60,052 nt of DNA from Motiliproteus sp. (GCA_026196225.1 JAPHRD010000014.1:1-60052), one strand, 5' to 3'. Shown: positions 1-9,323, counted from the first letter of the stretch. Program-made: numbers and translations. Notes: generated from the sequence alone by a model not told the origin.

Positions 1-70
1 ACTGGAAGCAGACGGAGCCCTGCTCCGAGCCGGTTTTACGACTCGGGCGTATTCGTCCCGAGGACTTCCA
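1..70. repeat. Left-edge nested inverted repeats (three-way junction)
   Basis: The first 70 bases can fold into three helices. An outer stem pairs TGGAAG (3-8) with CTTCCA (65-70). One inner hairpin pairs CGGAGC (13-18) with GCTCCG (22-27), and another pairs CTCGGG (42-47) with CCCGAG (57-62). The minus strand also reads open from an ATG at 114-112 to the window edge (38 codons), but nothing supports it as a gene. The element could be an intergenic repeat, part of a structured RNA or the edge of something outside the window. I saw nothing further in 71-307 apart from the presumed promoter of the next gene. Confidence 0.4.
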
Positions 71-307
71 TCGGCAATCGCCCACAGGCTCTTGTAACTA
101 AAGAATGCCAACATAAACTATCCAATAACCCTCCCATCAATAAAACTAAAATATCCAACGGCATGATCATTTTCAGCAATTAGGCTCAATACATTGGTAT
201 AGTGGCCGAGAACCCCCACACTAGCTAATCCCATCTAACTATTGCTAGCCGTATAAGCCGTACCTAAACTTCATATAGACCTCTAAGAGATTCTTCTCGG
301 AATTAAA

Positions 308-2062
308 GTGAATATTTTTTACCGCAGAGTTTGGGCGCTGGGTGGATTGTGGGCGACCTTGACGCTTTTCTTTATCTTTATGCTGCTGCTACTCGATATC
401 AGCCGGCATCGGGAGCAGTTGCAGTTAGAATCCAGCGTTATCTATGAATACGCTTATGAACGTGCACTAATCAACGAAATTCTGATTAATAACTTTGTAG
501 CTCTGGTTGAAAATGATCAGGCTGATCTTAGTGCCGTCCGAAAATACGCGGCTAAGATGCGAGAACATTATCCTCATATCTCCTATTTCTTGCTTTACCG
601 ACGGGTTACAGCAGAAAACATCAGCAGTTTTGAAGAGGAGATGCAGAGTCAGGGCTTAGAACAGTTCAGCATTCGGCTGCAAAAACGGGGGCAGGCTGGT
701 ATAGAGGTAAACAGCGCCGACCAGACCTTCTTTTATCCAATTATTTTTGTTGAACCTTTGAGCTCCAGTACTCAGCCTTTGCTTGGACTGGATGGTTATT
801 CCATTGCAGCAAACCGGGTTGCGATGATGAAGGCTAGTTACTATCTAGATGTTTTTGCGGCGAAGGCCTATCCAATGGAATCTGGCGAGATGGGGTATCG
901 CTTGTTCCACACCATTGACCCTTCACTGTACGGAGACTCTGAAGAGGGGCATCTAATCGCTTCTCTCGTAGTAAAGGCAAATACCCTGTTGCCACCGCGA
1001 CCCCATGTGAAAGATCGACTAAATATCGTTCTCAGTGATGGCGCGGGCAACCAGTTGGGTATCCGTCATGCCAATCAAGTGGCTAGCTGGATGAGTAAAC
1101 AGCTGCTGCCGGAGATTGAGGACCGTAAAACCATTGACCGATTCGGTCAGTCCTTAGAGATAACAATCACCAAGCAGATGTTCTGGAGTGAAGTTAGCTG
1201 GTTAACGGGTTTTATCGTTTTAGCCTTTTCCCTGGCAGCCTTCCTGCTGACCTATCAAAACTACAGTCGACGCAAAGATACTCAGCTTGAAATGGAGCAG
1301 CTTAATGACAAATTGGTGTATGAACGTGATCAGTTAGAGCAGCGGGTACAGGAGCGCACCTGGGAATTGGTGAAAGCCAATTCTGATCTGCGCGGACAGA
1401 TGAAAGAGAACCGCAGCCTGACTCAGAAAATCATCACAATCCAAGAAGAGGAACGGCGAAATCTTGCCCGCGAGTTGCACGACGAGATGGGGCAATCTTT
1501 GACGGCAATTCGTACCGATGCCCAGTTAGTGAAAAATACCTCGGCTGAAGACCAGCAGTCGGTAGCTTTCCAGGCAGCGGAATCGATCGATAAAATAGCT
1601 CAGCGAATCTACGGTGTGACCTATGGCCTGATGCGGGCATTACGTCCAGCGGCATTAGATGACCTAGGGCTTGCTGATGCGCTTAATGAGTGTGTAGCTA
1701 ACTCCCACCTGAAAACTGCGGGGATTTCTTTCACCCATGAATTCAAAGGACCGCTCAATGAGTTGCCGGAACGTCTCAATATCAGTTGCTATCGACTGCT
1801 ACAGGAAGCTCTCAACAACTGTGTGAAACACTCAGGGGCAACCAGCGTGGAGATCAAAGTTATTCGAGATATGTCTCCTGACCGGTTGTTGGTTTTTGTG
1901 CGCGATGATGGCTGCGGTTTTGACCTGGCGGCCGATAACGAAGGGTTCGGAATTATCGGTATGCGTGAGCGGGTCTATGGTTTAGGCGGTAGTTTTAACA
2001 TTACCAGCGAACCCGGTCAGGGCACGCTGGTGCATGCGAGTATTCCTGTAAGAAAGAGCTAG
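308..2062 (+). CDS. Membrane sensor histidine kinase, NarX/UhpB (HisKA_3) type
   Basis: This 584-residue protein starts at a GTG. It has an N-terminal membrane segment (about residues 9-31), a roughly 250-residue extracytoplasmic sensor region that I do not recognise, a second membrane segment (about 296-316), a coiled coil, and then a HisKA_3 dimerisation helix. The phospho-acceptor is His391, in the motif ARELHDEMGQSL. The ATPase domain shows the N box (LLQEALNNCVKH), the G1 box (DDGCGFD) and the G2 box (GFGIIGMRERV). Kinases of this class normally phosphorylate LuxR/NarL-type regulators, and none lies to the right. A partner could sit beyond the left edge or elsewhere. The signal sensed cannot be told from sequence. 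Confidence 0.88.
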   Translation: MNIFYRRVWALGGLWATLTLFFIFMLLLLDISRHREQLQLESSVIYEYAYERALINEILINNFVALVENDQADLSAVRKYAAKMREHYPHISYFLLYRRVTAENISSFEEEMQSQGLEQFSIRLQKRGQAGIEVNSADQTFFYPIIFVEPLSSSTQPLLGLDGYSIAANRVAMMKASYYLDVFAAKAYPMESGEMGYRLFHTIDPSLYGDSEEGHLIASLVVKANTLLPPRPHVKDRLNIVLSDGAGNQLGIRHANQVASWMSKQLLPEIEDRKTIDRFGQSLEITITKQMFWSEVSWLTGFIVLAFSLAAFLLTYQNYSRRKDTQLEMEQLNDKLVYERDQLEQRVQERTWELVKANSDLRGQMKENRSLTQKIITIQEEERRNLARELHDEMGQSLTAIRTDAQLVKNTSAEDQQSVAFQAAESIDKIAQRIYGVTYGLMRALRPAALDDLGLADALNECVANSHLKTAGISFTHEFKGPLNELPERLNISCYRLLQEALNNCVKHSGATSVEIKVIRDMSPDRLLVFVRDDGCGFDLAADNEGFGIIGMRERVYGLGGSFNITSEPGQGTLVHASIPVRKS

Positions 2063-2074
2063 TGAGAGCTGAAG

Positions 2075-5041
2075 CTACAGTCCTAGTCCAACCCGCGGAG
2101 CCAGGTCTGACTTCAGATCTACCTCAGGCAGGCAGCTGAATAGGCGATCTGCCTTAACCTTGGCCACATCTAAGAGCTGTTGTTTAACGTTTTCAGATCG
2201 TTTCAGTGCCAATGTGTTGAGTGCTTCCTTAAGTTGTTTCTCTGGCATCTGAACTGAACTGGCTGCGCCTGACGCCGTTTTTCCGGATGCCTGTTTGAAG
2301 GCCCCGATAATCGCCTGTTGATCCGAGGCAACTGCATAGCCGCAGAGGTTTAAACGGATGCCCTCTTTTTTCTTCAAAAGATCACCGATCTTACCCAGAT
2401 AATCCTGAGCTTTGGCGGACAAGATCGAAGAACCCGGTTCAAAACTGATCGGTTCCAGATCGACAGCGTTTTTACTGGCAGATTTAGCTACCAGCCGTCC
2501 CAGACTGATCAGCGCGCCATAAGGCTGCAGCGCAGTAGTCAAATAGCTGATAGCGCCCTCTTTGGCGGCCTTAGCCATCAGAATTTTAACGACACTTTGG
2601 TAGCCAAATTCTGGGTCATCTACTGATCCGGATATCGGAATATCGAGAGAGACATTGTTGTCATCGTCGGTCAGGATAGAAATCGCGGTTTCCAGAGGCA
2701 TACCAAGTTTTTTGTTGAAGCCATCGGTATCGCTTTCCTTGGCCTGGTTGATATCCAGATTCTCAATTTTCACAGTGTTTTTACTATCAACATTACCCGC
2801 TTTTACCGTGCCGCCGGTAGTTATGTTGAACTGACCGCTTTTGATTTGGTAGCCGCTATGGCGTTGCATATAGGGGCTAAACGGCGGAAGTTCCAGATTG
2901 GACAGTGCGCCTTTCCAATCACCGTTAGGTGTGGGAGACATCCAGCTGTAATTACCACCCATCGCCAGTTCGCCAAAGCGATTGAGCTTGGCTAGCAATT
3001 CGAAAGGACCCGGATCGCTGGAGTTGGTATCGATATTGGAAATGGCTAATTTCTCCACCAGAATTTCAATATCTTTAGCATTGACCGACTCATCGCTGAA
3101 TAGGATTTTCGCCGGAGCGGTGGTGCTGAATGACTTCAGGGAAAATTGGAAAGGTGTACGGTCTTTGGTGTTTGGAGTGGCAGGTTGGTCCGATGGCTGT
3201 TGCCCCGTTAAAGCCGATTGCCATGCTAACCAGGCGGCCGGCTGGCCCTCTTTGTCGAGGTTCAGTTCTGTTTCCAGGGCCGCTAGTTGAATGGTATCAA
3301 TTTGAGCCGATCCCGGAGCCAGCAAGGCTTTATCGATAACGACCTTGGCAAGAGAGAGCAAAGGCTTTTTGTGGCTTAGGTTGATTTTATCCAAGCTCAA
3401 TTGACCGATACCCACTTGATTATTAGCTCCGGACGACAAGGAGTATGCGGATATCGCGGCTACTTTTGCCAGCGGGGTTTTGTCTTTTGACTGAATCTCA
3501 ATCTGCTCAAGTTTGGCTGTTCCGCTTAGTGAAGCCAGGCTGCCGTTGGTTAGATCAAGGCCTGCTGAGCCCTGCCAGAAGCGTGACTGGCTGCTGAGTA
3601 GCAGTGCACCCAAGTCCATCTGGGAGGGTGAGGTTTTGAAGATTCCCTTGGCATTCAGCTCCTTGTCGGGGGCGCCGCTAATGGTTCCCTGCCAATTAAT
3701 TCCCGACTCATTCATGGTGATGCCCGGTTGTTTAACCGCTAGGGACTTAATCGCTAACTGGCCGTCATTGAGCAGGTTGGAGAGGGTTTGCTCCGCTAAC
3801 TCCAGCTGGTTGGTTCCTTGCCAGTTGATCTGTTCTGACTGCAGATCGAGCTGGGCCTGTTGCAGATGAACGCTATCCAGGGCCAGTTGGCCATCACTTT
3901 TGATCTGCTGAGGGCGCTGCTGTTGGAACTTAAGGTTGTTGGCTCCTTGCCATAGAATTTTCTTGGTGTTCAGGGTTAGTTGGTTCTGGACCAATTTCAA
4001 AGCTTTAATTGCTAGATCACCCTCCAGTTGGGTGCTAGCCAGTTCTCCTTTTTCAAACCCTAACTGGCGTTTGCCTTTCCAGTTGATGGAGTCTACGGCG
4101 AGATCTAGTTCAGGCTGTTTTACCTTGAGAGCATCGAGACTCAATTCGCCATCAGCAGCTATTGTCTTCAAGGTTTGACCATCGAGGTTCAGGCGGGTGT
4201 CGCCTTGCCAGTGGATGCGATTGCTATCCAGTTGAAGCTCCGTCTGCTTTAGCTGAGCCGCAGCGACCTCCAGGGTGCCCGACTGGCTTAAGGATAATCC
4301 GGACTCGCTCTGAGCTACGGTTAGTTTCAAGTTGCTGCTCAAACTGCCCTTAAGTTCCGGGATCCAGGCTCTAAGCAGCGAATGGAGATCCAGTTTTTCA
4401 ATATTCAGACTGAGTTCGCCACCGGCAGATTTGGCCAGTGGTGTACCCTGGCTATCGATGGAGAAAGGGCTTTTGTTCAGTTGGCCGCTAATGATAAAGA
4501 AACTGTTCTGATCCGGCAGCCAGTTGTAGAGCAGGCGGAGTTGACTGTTTTCGATGATCAGCTGATGTTGCTGATCGGGTAGTGTGGCATCCACCTGGAG
4601 ATTCTGAATATCCAGCTGACTCAGTCCCCAATGCCAGTTGTTGGACGTTGGCTTTTCGGTATTGTCCTCGCTGGTGACTGCAAAATGGAGTGGGCCGACA
4701 TTCCAGCCTTCCTTGTTTTGGTGGACCGGAATCTGGCTGTTTTGGAGTTTTAAAGCATTAACTTGGAGGCGCTTTTTCCACAAGGCTTGGTAGCTGACCT
4801 CTGACTCCAGCAAGCCAAGAGTTAATGGGTCACGGTTGTTAGCTTGGGCAGATAGCCCTTGCAGTTCCAGTCGCCCTGTCCAAATATTGAGATACAGGCG
4901 CTCAATCTGGACCTCTTCAGCGCCATTTTCCAGCATCCATTTTTTCAGCTGGGATTTCACCACAAAAGGTGTCGCCAGGGAGACGACTAACAGCAGGATT
5001 AATAGCGAGCCCGCCACTTTGTACGAAGATCTAAGTTTCAT
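2075..5041 (-). CDS. AsmA-like DUF748 envelope protein with 43-residue repeats
   Basis: A very large protein (988 residues from the ATG at 5041) with one N-terminal membrane anchor and a long extracytoplasmic region rich in beta-strand patterns. This layout is typical of DUF748/AsmA-like proteins, which contribute to outer-membrane assembly or lipid transport. The region about residues 254-452 contains five tandem units of exactly 43 residues, each ending in a W-Q/K-G motif. The C-terminal 120 residues (FEPGSSILSAKAQDYLGKI onward) look OmpA-like. An upstream in-frame GTG at 5053 is unlikely to be used, because the AGGGAG ribosome-binding site touches it and sits 11 bases from the ATG at 5041. 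It converges with the histidine kinase gene and diverges from the merR-type gene. Confidence 0.82.
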   Translation of the reverse strand: MKLRSSYKVAGSLLILLLVVSLATPFVVKSQLKKWMLENGAEEVQIERLYLNIWTGRLELQGLSAQANNRDPLTLGLLESEVSYQALWKKRLQVNALKLQNSQIPVHQNKEGWNVGPLHFAVTSEDNTEKPTSNNWHWGLSQLDIQNLQVDATLPDQQHQLIIENSQLRLLYNWLPDQNSFFIISGQLNKSPFSIDSQGTPLAKSAGGELSLNIEKLDLHSLLRAWIPELKGSLSSNLKLTVAQSESGLSLSQSGTLEVAAAQLKQTELQLDSNRIHWQGDTRLNLDGQTLKTIAADGELSLDALKVKQPELDLAVDSINWKGKRQLGFEKGELASTQLEGDLAIKALKLVQNQLTLNTKKILWQGANNLKFQQQRPQQIKSDGQLALDSVHLQQAQLDLQSEQINWQGTNQLELAEQTLSNLLNDGQLAIKSLAVKQPGITMNESGINWQGTISGAPDKELNAKGIFKTSPSQMDLGALLLSSQSRFWQGSAGLDLTNGSLASLSGTAKLEQIEIQSKDKTPLAKVAAISAYSLSSGANNQVGIGQLSLDKINLSHKKPLLSLAKVVIDKALLAPGSAQIDTIQLAALETELNLDKEGQPAAWLAWQSALTGQQPSDQPATPNTKDRTPFQFSLKSFSTTAPAKILFSDESVNAKDIEILVEKLAISNIDTNSSDPGPFELLAKLNRFGELAMGGNYSWMSPTPNGDWKGALSNLELPPFSPYMQRHSGYQIKSGQFNITTGGTVKAGNVDSKNTVKIENLDINQAKESDTDGFNKKLGMPLETAISILTDDDNNVSLDIPISGSVDDPEFGYQSVVKILMAKAAKEGAISYLTTALQPYGALISLGRLVAKSASKNAVDLEPISFEPGSSILSAKAQDYLGKIGDLLKKKEGIRLNLCGYAVASDQQAIIGAFKQASGKTASGAASSVQMPEKQLKEALNTLALKRSENVKQQLLDVAKVKADRLFSCLPEVDLKSDLAPRVGLGL

Positions 5042-5128
5042 AACGCGAATCACTCCCTTGGCCTTTCTTAAATCGCAATGACAGAATATATATGATCGCC
5101 GATAAAGAATCAGTAGAGGATTGGATCG

Positions 5129-5557
5129 ATGACGACGTTAAGAATAGGCCAAGTTGCCAAAGCTGTTGGTTTAAGTGTCGAGACTATCCGCTATTACGAA
5201 CAGCGTGGGTTATTACCTCAGCCTGGGCGCAGTGAGTCCGGCTATCGAATTTACACAGAGCGATCTATTCAGGTCCTAGTCTTCATATGTCGCAGCAAAG
5301 GCTTGGGGTTTTCTCTACAAGAGATCAAAGAGTTGCTTGATCTGCAACGAATGCCTGAAGCGGACAGCGCCACAGTAAAAGGTTTGGTAGAGGATAAGAT
5401 TCAGTTGATCAACGCTAAACTAGCTGAGTTGTCTGAGCTAAAGCAGAATTTGTCGACCCTGTCATCCCTGTGCGACGGTGTGGGGCCTGCGGAGCAGTGT
5501 CCGATACTGGATTTTCTCAGTACAGGCACCGAAGCCGGTGCCTGTCATCATAAGTAG
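5129..5557 (+). CDS. MerR-family metal regulator, CueR-like (monovalent metal)
   Basis: This 142-residue protein has an N-terminal winged helix (IGQVAKAVGLSVETIRYYE), a dimerisation helix and a metal loop. The loop cysteines are Cys115 and Cys124, followed by CPILDFL, and the tail ends in CHHK. An ungapped alignment from memory with E. coli CueR places Ser80 at the CueR Ser77 position, where MerR and ZntR carry a cysteine. That serine is the classic mark of Cu(I)/Ag(I)/Au(I) sensors, and the Cys-His-His tail is also CueR-like. The metal loop has eight intervening residues, as in MerR, rather than CueR's seven. No copper ATPase or oxidase is adjacent, so its targets are probably elsewhere. I could not see a convincing MerR-type operator in 5042-5128. 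Confidence 0.85.
   Translation: MTTLRIGQVAKAVGLSVETIRYYEQRGLLPQPGRSESGYRIYTERSIQVLVFICRSKGLGFSLQEIKELLDLQRMPEADSATVKGLVEDKIQLINAKLAELSELKQNLSTLSSLCDGVGPAEQCPILDFLSTGTEAGACHHK
5522..5545. repeat. Perfect 10-bp hairpin in the 3' end of the merR-type gene
   Basis: ACAGGCACCG (5522-5531) is followed after AAGC by its exact complement CGGTGCCTGT (5536-5545). It lies within the last codons of the merR-type gene, just before the convergent stop of rpiA. Neither side has a T-run, so it is not a classical intrinsic terminator. It may limit read-through or protect transcript ends. Confidence 0.45.
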
Positions 5558-5564
5558 GCTGGGA

Positions 5565-6236
5565 TCAGCGAGTCAGCACTTCTACGCCCTGTTGGGTGCC
5601 CATTAGCACGATATCCGCCGAACGCTCTGCAAACAGACCGTTGGTGACCACGCCCACCAGATTATTGATCTTGGATTCCAGAGCAACGGCATCTTCGATC
5701 TCCAAGTCATGAACGTCGAGGATCTGGTTGCCATTGTCGGTGACAAAGCCATCACGGTAGATGGGTTCGGCGTCCAGCTTGCACAGTTCACGAGCTACAT
5801 AGCTGCGGGCCATGGGCAACACTTCGATAGGTACGGGGAATTCTCCCAGCAGATCGACCTTTTTGGTTTCATCGACAATACAGATAAAGGTTTTGGCCAC
5901 TGCGGCAACGATCTTCTCCCGGGTCAGTGCGCCACCGCCACCTTTGATCAGTTCGAACTTTTCGTTGAATTCGTCGGCACCATCGATATAAAAATCCAGC
6001 TGGTTGACGGAGTTCAGATCGTAGACCGCAATGCCATGTTGCTTGAGACGATCTGCCGTGGCTTCAGAACTGGCTACGGCACCATCAAAGGTATGCTTGA
6101 TCTTGGCCAGCTCATCGATAAAGAAATTGGCGGTAGAGCCGGTGCCAACACCCACAATGGATTCGCTTTCCAGTTTGCTCTTAATCTGTTCAACGGCAGC
6201 CTCGGCCACCGCTTGTTTCATTTCATCTTGTGTCAT
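5565..6236 (-). CDS. rpiA: Ribose-5-phosphate isomerase A
   Basis: RpiA interconverts ribose-5-phosphate and ribulose-5-phosphate in the non-oxidative pentose phosphate pathway. The 223-residue length is typical. The phosphate-binding GTGST motif is at residues 31-35. The catalytic set is Asp85 and Asp88 in DGADE, Lys98 in KGGGG and Glu107 in REK, matching E. coli Asp81, Asp84, Lys94 and Glu103 with a constant offset of four. A GGGGA ribosome-binding site precedes the ATG. It diverges from ilvA, an arrangement shared with pseudomonads. Confidence 0.97.
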   Translation of the reverse strand: MTQDEMKQAVAEAAVEQIKSKLESESIVGVGTGSTANFFIDELAKIKHTFDGAVASSEATADRLKQHGIAVYDLNSVNQLDFYIDGADEFNEKFELIKGGGGALTREKIVAAVAKTFICIVDETKKVDLLGEFPVPIEVLPMARSYVARELCKLDAEPIYRDGFVTDNGNQILDVHDLEIEDAVALESKINNLVGVVTNGLFAERSADIVLMGTQQGVEVLTR

Positions 6237-6393
6237 GATTTCCCCGGAAACGTATTTGGTCTAGCTATAACGCCAAAATTTGTCGCAATTATACGTTGCA
6301 ATCGACTTGCCTTGTAGACGTCAGCACCCGATAGTTATTACTATTATAAGTTTTGTTACTTACTGTTTATCCCGGTGCCCTTAGGCGTCCGTT

Positions 6394-7929
6394 GTGGATT
6401 CTGGAATACCCATGCCCCACCAATATATCAAGAAAATCCTTCAGGCTCGTGTCTACGATGTGGCTAAAGAAACGCCGCTGGATGAAGCCCGATCCATCTC
6501 AAAGCGCCTCGATAACCGCGTACTGCTGAAACGGGAAGACCTGCAGCCGGTTTTCTCCTTCAAACTGCGGGGCGCCTATAACAAGATGGCCCAGTTGTCG
6601 GAGCAAGAGAAGGCCAGAGGTGTGGTGGCCGCATCGGCAGGAAACCATGCCCAGGGCTTGGCGTTGTCTGCTTCCGTGATGGGGGTTCAGGCCACCATTG
6701 TGATGCCCAAGACGACGCCAGATATAAAAGTGAATTCAGTTCGTTCCCGGGGCGGTCATGTGGTGTTGCATGGCGATACTTACGACGAAGCCTTCAAGTA
6801 TTCTCAGAAGTTGGTAGAAGAAAAGGGTTACGTTTATATCCATCCCTTCGATGACCCCGATGTGATTGCCGGCCAGGGAACCATCGGCATGGAGCTGTTG
6901 CGTCAGGAAACCGGACCTATTCACGCCGTATTCGTGCCGGTGGGCGGCGGCGGCTTGGTGGCAGGTATCTCTGTGTACATCAAATACCTGCGCCCAGAGA
7001 TCAAGGTGATCGGTGTTGAATCGGAGGATTCTGCTTGCCTGAAGGCCGCGTTGGATGCCAATGAGCGGGTGATACTACCCCAAGTGGGAATCTTTGCCGA
7101 CGGCATTGCCGTGGCTCAGATCGGCCAGAACACTTTTGAGATCTGCCGCAACTACGTAGACGAAGTGATCACGGTTAATACCGACGAAATCTGTGCTGCA
7201 ATCAAAGATATCTTTGACGATACCCGCTCTGTGACCGAGCCGGCAGGTGCCGTCGCTCTGGCAGGGCTGAAGAAATATGTCGAGCGTGAAGGTATCGAGG
7301 GTAAGAATCTGATCGCCATCGATAGTGGTGCCAACGTCAACTTCGATCGTCTGCGCCATGTTTCTGAACGGGCTGAACTGGGTGAGCAGCGTGAAGCCAT
7401 TATCGCTGCCAAAATCCCTGAGCGCCCTGGTAGTTTCAAGCAGTTTTGTAACGTTCTTGGACGTCGCAATATTACCGAATTCAACTATCGCTACAGTGAT
7501 GACGATAACGCCGTGGTCTTTGCCGGTGTGCAGATCAAGCCTGGCGGCAGTGATCGAGAGGATTTGTTGAAGGAGTTGCGGGAACAGGTTGAAGAGGTTG
7601 AAGATCTGTCCGATAACGAGATCGCCAAGATCCACGTGCGCTACATGGTGGGTGGCCATGCGCCAACGGCGGTGAACAATGAAGTCGTGTACCGTTTTGA
7701 GTTCCCCGAGCGTCCAGGCGCGTTGGTACGTTTTCTCGATCGCTTAGGTGGTCGTTGGAATATCTCCATGTTCCACTATCGCAATCACGGCGCTGCCTAC
7801 GGCCGGGTACTGGTGGGGCTGCAGGTACCTGAAGACGAGCGCGATCATGTGGTGAAGTTTCTTGAGGAGATCGGTTACAACTACACCGAAGAGACCGCAA
7901 ACCCTGCCTATCAGCTGTTTCTTAACTGA
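6394..7929 (+). CDS. ilvA: Threonine ammonia-lyase, biosynthetic
   Basis: IlvA deaminates threonine to 2-oxobutanoate, the committed step of isoleucine synthesis. The fold-II PLP enzyme domain covers about residues 15-325, with Lys57 in SFKLRGAY as the Schiff-base lysine and a glycine-rich phosphate loop at VGGGGLVAG. Two C-terminal ACT-like regulatory domains each open with a PERPG motif (about 340-425 and 433-511). This is the arrangement of the isoleucine-inhibited biosynthetic enzyme, not the short catabolic TdcB. The GTG at 6394 or the ATG at 6412 could be the start. Neither has a strong ribosome-binding site, and the length favours neither clearly. Confidence 0.96.
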   Translation: MDSGIPMPHQYIKKILQARVYDVAKETPLDEARSISKRLDNRVLLKREDLQPVFSFKLRGAYNKMAQLSEQEKARGVVAASAGNHAQGLALSASVMGVQATIVMPKTTPDIKVNSVRSRGGHVVLHGDTYDEAFKYSQKLVEEKGYVYIHPFDDPDVIAGQGTIGMELLRQETGPIHAVFVPVGGGGLVAGISVYIKYLRPEIKVIGVESEDSACLKAALDANERVILPQVGIFADGIAVAQIGQNTFEICRNYVDEVITVNTDEICAAIKDIFDDTRSVTEPAGAVALAGLKKYVEREGIEGKNLIAIDSGANVNFDRLRHVSERAELGEQREAIIAAKIPERPGSFKQFCNVLGRRNITEFNYRYSDDDNAVVFAGVQIKPGGSDREDLLKELREQVEEVEDLSDNEIAKIHVRYMVGGHAPTAVNNEVVYRFEFPERPGALVRFLDRLGGRWNISMFHYRNHGAAYGRVLVGLQVPEDERDHVVKFLEEIGYNYTEETANPAYQLFLN

Positions 7930-7937
7930 TCAGTCAA

Positions 7938-9323
7938 TCACAGTGGCAGCTGGATGTTTACTTCCAGCCCGCCACTGGCGCGGTTGCGGGCACTGATCTG
8001 ACCTCCGTGTAAGCCAATAACTTTGGCAGCAATGGCCAAGCCCAGTCCGTAGCCACCGCTCTCCCGTTGTCGTGCTTCATCTACTCGGTAGAAGGGTTCG
8101 AACAGTCGGTCGAGCTTCTCTTCGGCAACCCCAGGTCCCTGATCCAGGACTTTCAGCTCCAGCTGTTGAGGATGTTGTTGTAATAGTAGCTGGATCTCAC
8201 CGTCGCTGTACTTCAAGGCGTTGCTGACAATATTTTCTACCGCTCGATAGATCAGCTTGGCGTCGATGCTGCAGCTAAGTTGCGTTGGTCCATTGAGGGT
8301 GACCCGAGTTTGTTCGAAATTGGCGTCTTCCACCAATGGTTGCAACAGTGCAATTAGATCTGTTAGTTGACGATGGAGGCCATCGGGTCGAAGGTCCAGT
8401 CGTACCAGGTTGAGAATTTCGTCGATCATCTGATTGATGCGTTCTGCTTCCAGCTCCATCCGGTCCAGTTCTGTGGCCTCGCCATGGCGCTTTCGAGCCA
8501 GTTCAAGAGCGATACGCAGACGCGCTAAGGGTGTTCTGAGATCGTGAGAAACATCCCGCAGCATCTGTTGCTGACCTTCGATCAGTTGTTGGATGCGATG
8601 GGCCATGGTGTCGAAGTCCTGTCCCAGCTCTCCCAGCTCATCGCGTCGTGAACCGATGGCGGCGGATACCCGGCTGTCGAGATCTCCGTCTGCCAGCTTG
8701 CGTGATGCCCTCTGTAGCAGTCGCACCGGCCGCACCAGATAGTGGCTGAGCAGCATAGCGAAGAGCGCCACTATGGCGATGGAGATACCGATCCGCCAGA
8801 GAATGGTGGAGCCTGAATAGAGGTGGTCTACCAGTTCGTGAGGGTTAAATATCACAAAGTGATAGCGGTTGCCGCTGGCACTGTTAATGGGCCAGATGAG
8901 CGGTCGTTCCTTTCGATCCCGGAAAAATCCGTGGCGCCCGTCCCGTTTTTTCGACTCCCAGTATTCGTCATTATCATCCTCATGATCGTGGTCTCGATAT
9001 TTTGGCCGCTGACGTCGATCAAAAAGCTTTTTGAAGCGTGGAGGGAGTAGTTGCCGAGTAACGGGGATGTTGTTTTCGTCGAGTAGGGCAACCTTCAGTT
9101 CAGTGCGACGCTTGAGTTTGTCCTGCCATTTAACCAGTCCGGGACTGCCTTTTTGTTCAAAGAGGTTGGCAGCCTGAAAGGCTAGCTCGGAGATATGTTC
9201 CTGCTCCTGCTCGGAGTCCTTAAAATGCTGGTACTGAAACCAGGTGACCGCCAGATTGGTGGAGATAATCAGAATCATAACCAACCAGAAGGCGAAGAAG
9301 ATTTTCCAGTACAGGCGACGCAT
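7938..9323 (-). CDS. cpxA: Sensor histidine kinase, CpxA-like
   Basis: This 461-residue envelope-stress kinase has membrane segments at about 8-28 and 174-196 around a periplasmic domain. A HAMP domain follows (about 197-250), then HisKA with phospho-acceptor His260 (SHDLRTP) and an ATPase domain (N box ENIVSNALKYS, G2 YGLGLAI). The periplasmic part has an unusually charged stretch at residues 97-140, dominated by Arg, Lys, Asp and His, including DHDHEDDNDE. Its start overlaps the stop of the regulator gene by one base (TAATG), so the two are translationally coupled. The name rests on kinase architecture plus the divergent cpxP-like gene and the CpxR box, not on strong similarity of the sensor domain. 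Confidence 0.85.
   Translation of the reverse strand: MRRLYWKIFFAFWLVMILIISTNLAVTWFQYQHFKDSEQEQEHISELAFQAANLFEQKGSPGLVKWQDKLKRRTELKVALLDENNIPVTRQLLPPRFKKLFDRRQRPKYRDHDHEDDNDEYWESKKRDGRHGFFRDRKERPLIWPINSASGNRYHFVIFNPHELVDHLYSGSTILWRIGISIAIVALFAMLLSHYLVRPVRLLQRASRKLADGDLDSRVSAAIGSRRDELGELGQDFDTMAHRIQQLIEGQQQMLRDVSHDLRTPLARLRIALELARKRHGEATELDRMELEAERINQMIDEILNLVRLDLRPDGLHRQLTDLIALLQPLVEDANFEQTRVTLNGPTQLSCSIDAKLIYRAVENIVSNALKYSDGEIQLLLQQHPQQLELKVLDQGPGVAEEKLDRLFEPFYRVDEARQRESGGYGLGLAIAAKVIGLHGGQISARNRASGGLEVNIQLPL

Noticed and set aside
5042..5128. A CueR-type operator between the DUF748 and merR-type genes
   Set aside because: No inverted CCTTCC-type repeat within a 19-20-bp spacer could be seen. 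TTGGCC and TATATA are present, but their spacing does not fit.
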